Source: Bacteroidota bacterium
GTDB lineage: Bacteria; Bacteroidota; Bacteroidia; Chitinophagales; Chitinophagaceae
Direction: 5' to 3'
Length of the DNA stretch: 64,000 nt
NCBI GenBank assembly: GCA_023417815.1
Contig: JAEZEI010000008.1
Span: 1-64,000 of the forward strand
The position numbers and the translations under genes are program-made. Positions 60,662-64,000 of the stretch are shown in pieces. Below the pieces are notes generated by a model. The model ran no database searches, was not told the DNA's origin, and saw only the letters and a program-made list of their open reading frames with translations. Position 1 is the first letter of the stretch, and each line of letters begins with the position of its first letter.

Positions 60662-61240
60662 TTGAATAAAACGATATATATAAAATACATGGTCTGCAAA
60701 CGTTGCATTCTTGCAGTACAGGACATACTCGAAAAAAATAATGTAAAATATAAACGTATTGAACTGGGCTTTGCTGAACTGGAAGATGAAGCTTCAATGG
60801 AACTCCAGCATGATCTTGACCGGCAGCTCCGGCCTTTGGAACTTGAGGTGATGTTCGACCGGCAGCATGTGCTGGTGGAAAAGGTGAAGAACGAGATAAC
60901 CGCGCTGCTAAATGATCCATCGATGATCTGCCTTAAACTTTCAGCACACCTGTCCGATAAGCTGGGATATAATTACAATTATATCGCCAATACTTTTTCC
61001 GACCTGGAGGGCATAACTCTTGAGCGGTATTTCATTAAACAGCGGGTGGAAAGAGTAAAGGAACTGATCGTTTATGAGAATATGCAACTTTCCGACATAA
61101 TCGTAGAACTCCGTTACAGCAGTGTATCACATTTATGCCAGCAATTTAAGAAGGTGTCGGGCATTACCCCGGCCGAGTTCAGGAAACGATGCCAGGCGGG
61201 CAGGTATGTGTGGAGGCCTTTACAGGAAAAACATAGTTAA
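60662..61240 (+). CDS. AraC-family transcriptional regulator
   Basis: A 192-residue protein, probably using TTG at 60662 (the family usually begins with a few residues before IKYMVC); ATG 60689 is the alternative. The N-terminal 80 residues (IKYMVCKRCILAVQDILEKN) have a metal-binding-domain-like MxCxxC pattern. The C-terminal AraC double helix-turn-helix follows (LSDKLGYNYNYIANTFSDLE, LSDIIVELRYSSVSHLCQQF, then KKVSGITPAEFRKRC). This architecture is common in Bacteroidota. Its signal and targets are unknown. Confidence 0.85.
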   Translation: MNKTIYIKYMVCKRCILAVQDILEKNNVKYKRIELGFAELEDEASMELQHDLDRQLRPLELEVMFDRQHVLVEKVKNEITALLNDPSMICLKLSAHLSDKLGYNYNYIANTFSDLEGITLERYFIKQRVERVKELIVYENMQLSDIIVELRYSSVSHLCQQFKKVSGITPAEFRKRCQAGRYVWRPLQEKHS

Positions 61241-61372
61241 CCTGTGAATCTTATTCTGATAGAATAGAATGATATAAAACTGGCAATGAAAATGGTTTTC
61301 AACTTTACATTCCCAGTCATAGCTCATTACGCCTGGCTGGTTAATAATGATCCATCAATAAACACGCTGATC

Positions 61373-61627
61373 ATGGCCAGGATCTTCACCACACGGTTCA
61401 CTTACCAGCGCAAAATATATATAGCTGTCATCTCGCAGGCGGGCGATTATGTAAAAGTTTATGTACCTGATGAGAGCCTGCACCATATACTGCCCGACGG
61501 TAAGATCACTTTCAATTTTACCAGTGGCCCGCTCAATGAGATCACTGATTCCCGTCCCTTACAGGAAATTCTTGATTGCATCTTCAACACCATTGATGTG
61601 AATACACGCTTTGAACAGCGTAAGTAA
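61373..61627 (+). CDS. Small conserved protein, paralogue of 58849-59124
   Basis: An 84-residue protein starting at ATG 61373 (MARIFTTRFTYQRKIYIAVI); an upstream in-frame ATG exists but would not match the paralogue. It shares the DYVKVYVPDESLHHILPDGK core with the minus-strand copy. Function unknown. Confidence 0.7.
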   Translation: MARIFTTRFTYQRKIYIAVISQAGDYVKVYVPDESLHHILPDGKITFNFTSGPLNEITDSRPLQEILDCIFNTIDVNTRFEQRK

Positions 61628-61638
61628 ATACAGCCTGT

Positions 61639-62286
61639 CTATCCGCGCTTGATTTTCCCCAATATTATATTCACCGCGCTGTTAATGATCATTTCCTTTG
61701 CCTGGCGCCCCGCGGCGCTGCCCTGGTTGCGCGTTTTGCGCGTAGATTTCTTCGTGGTGCGGGCCGTTTCGATCACTGGATCCTTGTCAGCCTTTACAGG
61801 TGAGGAAACTTTTGTCGCATTCTGCACATAGGGTAACGGGTCGATCGCGCCATTGCTGGTGTAGATCCCGAAATGAAGGTGAGGCGGGGTTGTGGCTGCA
61901 TTGCCTGTATTGCCAACGGTACCCAGTTGCTGTCCTTTCTTTACGCGTTGCCCGTAAACCACATCCTGGCGGTCGAGGTGCGCATAATAGGCGTACCAGT
62001 CTTCGCCATCGGGCTGCAGGTAAACGGTCTTGCCGCCGATGCCGCTGTTATCAACCGATATGATCCTGCCATCCATGATGGCCACCACCGGTGTGCCCTT
62101 GTTGGCGAAGATGTCGACCCCCTCATGCTTTCGTTTGCCGCCATCACGCGGGTCGCCCCAGAAAGATCCGACGTTCGATTTCCCCGAAACGGGATGGGTC
62201 ATCTTTAAATTCTTTGAAGGAGCAGCGCCGGCCCGGGCAGAATGCATCATTCCCGCCGCCACTACGAGCAGTAAAAGTGATTTCAT
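61639..62286 (-). CDS. M23-family (LytM-type) peptidase, exported
   Basis: A 215-residue protein with a signal peptide (LLLLVVAAGMMHSARA). The zinc-peptidase core has KHEGVDIFANKGTPV (first H and D ligands), YYAHLDRQDVVYGQRVKKGQ and PPHLHFGIY (HxH ligand and catalytic His). Such enzymes cut peptidoglycan cross-bridges or act as regulators. The C-terminal 50 residues are very basic and Thr/Ser-rich, possibly cell-wall binding. It converges with the small gene at 61373 with 11 bp between the stops. Confidence 0.93.
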   Translation of the reverse strand: MKSLLLLVVAAGMMHSARAGAAPSKNLKMTHPVSGKSNVGSFWGDPRDGGKRKHEGVDIFANKGTPVVAIMDGRIISVDNSGIGGKTVYLQPDGEDWYAYYAHLDRQDVVYGQRVKKGQQLGTVGNTGNAATTPPHLHFGIYTSNGAIDPLPYVQNATKVSSPVKADKDPVIETARTTKKSTRKTRNQGSAAGRQAKEMIINSAVNIILGKIKRG

Positions 62287-62779
62287 AGGATGAGTTTGTG
62301 AGGGTATGGACAGTTTGAAATGCAGGAAAGTGTTAGAAAAGCGTAAAATTCAGTTGGAGGTTTGAGGTTGGAGGTTGGAAGTAGGGCTTCGACAAAATAA
62401 TGGTTCCAATAATGGTTCCCGCAGATGCCCGCAGATTGCATTTGGAACAAAAACTGGCATGTGAATTCTAATAAACATTCTTTGTGAAGCAGAAATCACC
62501 GAGAATACACAGAGCGACACAGAAAGTTGTCGAAATGTTTTTTGAATAGAAATTAAATATGAAGGTTAATTCTCCTTCTGTGCACCTCCGTGCCTGCCGA
62601 AGGCAGATCAGTTTGAGGTTTGAAGTTTGAAGTTGGACGTTAAGGAACCTTCTGTGCATCTCTGTGCCTGCCGAAGGCAGGTCTGTGTTTTCAGTGTAAC
62701 AAGGGATTAGTTTGAAGTTTGAGGTTTGAAGTTGGAGGTTAGGAACCAAATATGCGTCTCTACATTACCAACAATAAAC
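62287..62779. repeat. Composite intergenic repeat block
   Basis: No gene is supported. It holds GGAGGTTTGAGGTTGGAGG tracts, a CCCGCAGATGCCCGCAGAT block (about 62418), the TTTGGAACAAAAACTGGCAT block, CACAGAG blocks, inverted TTGTCGAAATGTTTTTTGAA (about 62527), and two TGCCTGCCGAAGGCAG micro-palindromes (62591-62607, 62664-62682). The IS481-like element is inserted at the right end, in an AACAATAAAC tract. Confidence 0.8.
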
Positions 62780-63986
62780 TGTAGAAGTTAAGAGTTGATC
62801 TGACAATTGGGATTAAATTTAAGTAACGACACTTCAATTTAATAACCCCAAAATGTCAGATCATGAACTCAGAAACTAAGTTAATCAAATCCAGAGTTGG
62901 CTTATTGAAATTAGCAGAACAATTAAGCAATGTCACCCGTGCCTGTAAGCTGATGGGCACTAGCCGGGATAGTTTTTACCGGTTAAAAGAGCTTTACAAC
63001 ACTGGTGGAGAAGAAGCTCTCAGAGAGATCAGCCGCCGCAAGCCTATCCCCAAAAACCGTGTGGAGCCCGAGGTAGAAGAAGCTGTTGTAAAAATGGCTT
63101 TTGACTTCCCTGCTTATGGTCAGTCCCGTGCCTGCAATGAACTCAGAAAGAAAGGGATTTTTATCTCCGCAGCCGGTGTTCGTTGTGTCTGGCAACGTCA
63201 TAACCTTGAGATTTTTGAGAAGCGATTAAAAGCTCTTGAAGAGCGTGTTGCCCAGGACGGGCTGATCCTTACAGAAGCCCAGGTCATCGCTATGGAACGG
63301 AAAAAAGAAAAACAGGAAGCCTTTGGCGAGATCGAAACCGAACATCCCGGCTATCTGGTAGCGCAGGACACTTACTACGTCGGAACTATCAAAGGCGTGG
63401 GCCGTATTTATCAGCAAACGGTAATCGATACTTATAGCCGCATAGCTTTTGCTAAACTGTATACCAGTAAGCATGCCATCACTTCCGCCGACGTGCTTAA
63501 TGATAAAGTGCTTCCCTTCTTTGAGCAGCATGAAATACCTGTTTTAAGAATGCTTACTGACCGGGGAACCGAGTTCAATGGCAGGCCAGAGAACCACGAA
63601 TACGAATTGTATTTACAGCTTGAAAATATCGACCACAGCAAGACGAAGGTTCGCCACCCGCAAAGCAATGGAATCTGTGAACGATTGCACCGCACGATGC
63701 AAGATGAGTTTTATGCAGTTTGCTTCCGTACAAAGCTTTATCCGGATCTTGAAAGCCTCCAACTAGACCTTGATCAATGGATGGATCACTACAATCAGGA
63801 GCGAACTCATAGTGGTCGCTATTGCTTCGGCAAAACCCCGATGGAAACTTTTACAGAATCGCTTAACTTGGCTAAACAAAAACTGCTGAACCAAATTGAT
63901 CCAGCAGCATAATTCTTTTAATCTGTATCCCTTTTGAAAACCAAAACATTAATCCTCAACTGTCAGATCAACTACTAACTATTACA
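62780..63986 (+). mobile_element. Complete IS481-like insertion sequence, 1207 bp
   Basis: Left end TGTAGAAGTTAAGAGTTGAT and right end (inverted) TGTAATAGTTAGTAGTTGAT share most of about 37 bp, including AGTTGATCTGACA. A 7-bp target duplication AATAAAC flanks the element (62773-62779 and 63987-63993). The target tract is itself repetitive, so the exact duplication length is less certain. One intact transposase gene lies inside. Confidence 0.88.
62863..63912 (+). CDS. IS481-family DDE transposase
   Basis: A 349-residue transposase. The N-terminal helix-turn-helix is ACKLMGTSRDSFYRLKELYN. The catalytic core shows VAQDTYYVGTIKGVGRIYQQ (first D), LRMLTDRGTEFNGRPENHEY (second D) and HPQSNGICERLHRTMQDEF (E). 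Length, single ORF and motif spacing fit IS481 rather than the two-ORF IS3 family. The frame is intact. Confidence 0.93.
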   Translation: MNSETKLIKSRVGLLKLAEQLSNVTRACKLMGTSRDSFYRLKELYNTGGEEALREISRRKPIPKNRVEPEVEEAVVKMAFDFPAYGQSRACNELRKKGIFISAAGVRCVWQRHNLEIFEKRLKALEERVAQDGLILTEAQVIAMERKKEKQEAFGEIETEHPGYLVAQDTYYVGTIKGVGRIYQQTVIDTYSRIAFAKLYTSKHAITSADVLNDKVLPFFEQHEIPVLRMLTDRGTEFNGRPENHEYELYLQLENIDHSKTKVRHPQSNGICERLHRTMQDEFYAVCFRTKLYPDLESLQLDLDQWMDHYNQERTHSGRYCFGKTPMETFTESLNLAKQKLLNQIDPAA

Positions 63987-64000
63987 AATAAACCCTAAAC

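Overview
The window looks like a chromosome segment of a Bacteroidota bacterium, most likely a Chitinophagaceae relative. The signs are a -33 TTTG / -7 TAnnTTTG promoter in front of the tRNA gene, few Shine-Dalgarno sequences, a Cys-rich CHENWD-type protein with a carboxypeptidase-like regulatory domain and a C-terminal sorting-like domain, DUF72 and MutS2 genes of Bacteroidota type, and intergenic spaces packed with short dispersed repeats (GAGACGCA/TGCGTCTC palindromes, TCCCGCAGAT/ATCTGCGGGA blocks, CTCTGTGTAAC blocks, CTCCGGAG palindromes, GGTTGGAGG purine tracts). The lineage is an inference from these features; no marker gene is present.

Layout. (1) 1-14.9 kb is mostly housekeeping: lipoprotein, flavin/pyridoxamine-oxidase-like protein, SpoIIAA-like protein, MsrA, MutS2, tRNA-Ser(UGA), an RsbQ hydrolase / PAS histidine kinase / response regulator operon, a beta-lactamase-fold hydrolase, an S33 peptidase-like hydrolase and a surface-sorting-type protein, separated by repeat mosaics. 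(2) 14.9-15.35 kb holds two tRNA 3'-end remnants and a 58-bp direct repeat, which I read as integration scars. (3) 15.35-42.5 kb is an AT-richer defence island: an exonuclease-RecQ-UvrD fusion; an OLD/RecF-type ATPase with an unidentified partner; a composite operon hsdM / GIY-YIG / small protein / hsdS / P-loop / mcrB / mcrC / hsdR; a SIR2-HerA (Nezha-type) pair followed by a KTSC protein and a small Cys/His protein; a second SIR2 protein with a zinc ribbon; two tandem Holliday-junction-resolvase-like nucleases; and a gene split by an IS407-group IS3 element with a 4-bp target duplication. (4) 42.7-50 kb is a small-gene accessory region: XRE regulator plus coiled-coil protein, small HTH proteins, a DUF5675/holin-like pair, an ECF sigma / anti-sigma-like / outer-membrane operon and two paralogous unknown proteins. 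Three kinds of repeated operator-like sites occur here. (5) 50-53.1 kb is AT-rich: a retron-type reverse transcriptase with an XRE protein and an upstream unknown gene, a 128-nt stem-loop, and a PD-(D/E)XK nuclease gene bracketed by inverted repeats. (6) 53.2-64 kb returns to core-like genes (exported proteins, VOC protein, DUF72, AraC, M23 peptidase) with repeats, and ends in a complete IS481-like element with a 7-bp target duplication.

How the genes work together. Regions 3 and 5 contain at least five separable candidate anti-phage modules. The most unusual are the nesting of McrBC, a GIY-YIG protein and a P-loop protein between hsdM/hsdS and hsdR, with most junctions overlapping as ATGA or TAATG; and the XRE-RT retron-like operon with an uncharacterised first gene and a structured RNA/DNA candidate upstream. 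In region 4 the XRE gene and the DUF5675 gene share a 20-bp block plus five TGTC-starting decamers at the same distance from their start codons, so they are probably co-regulated.
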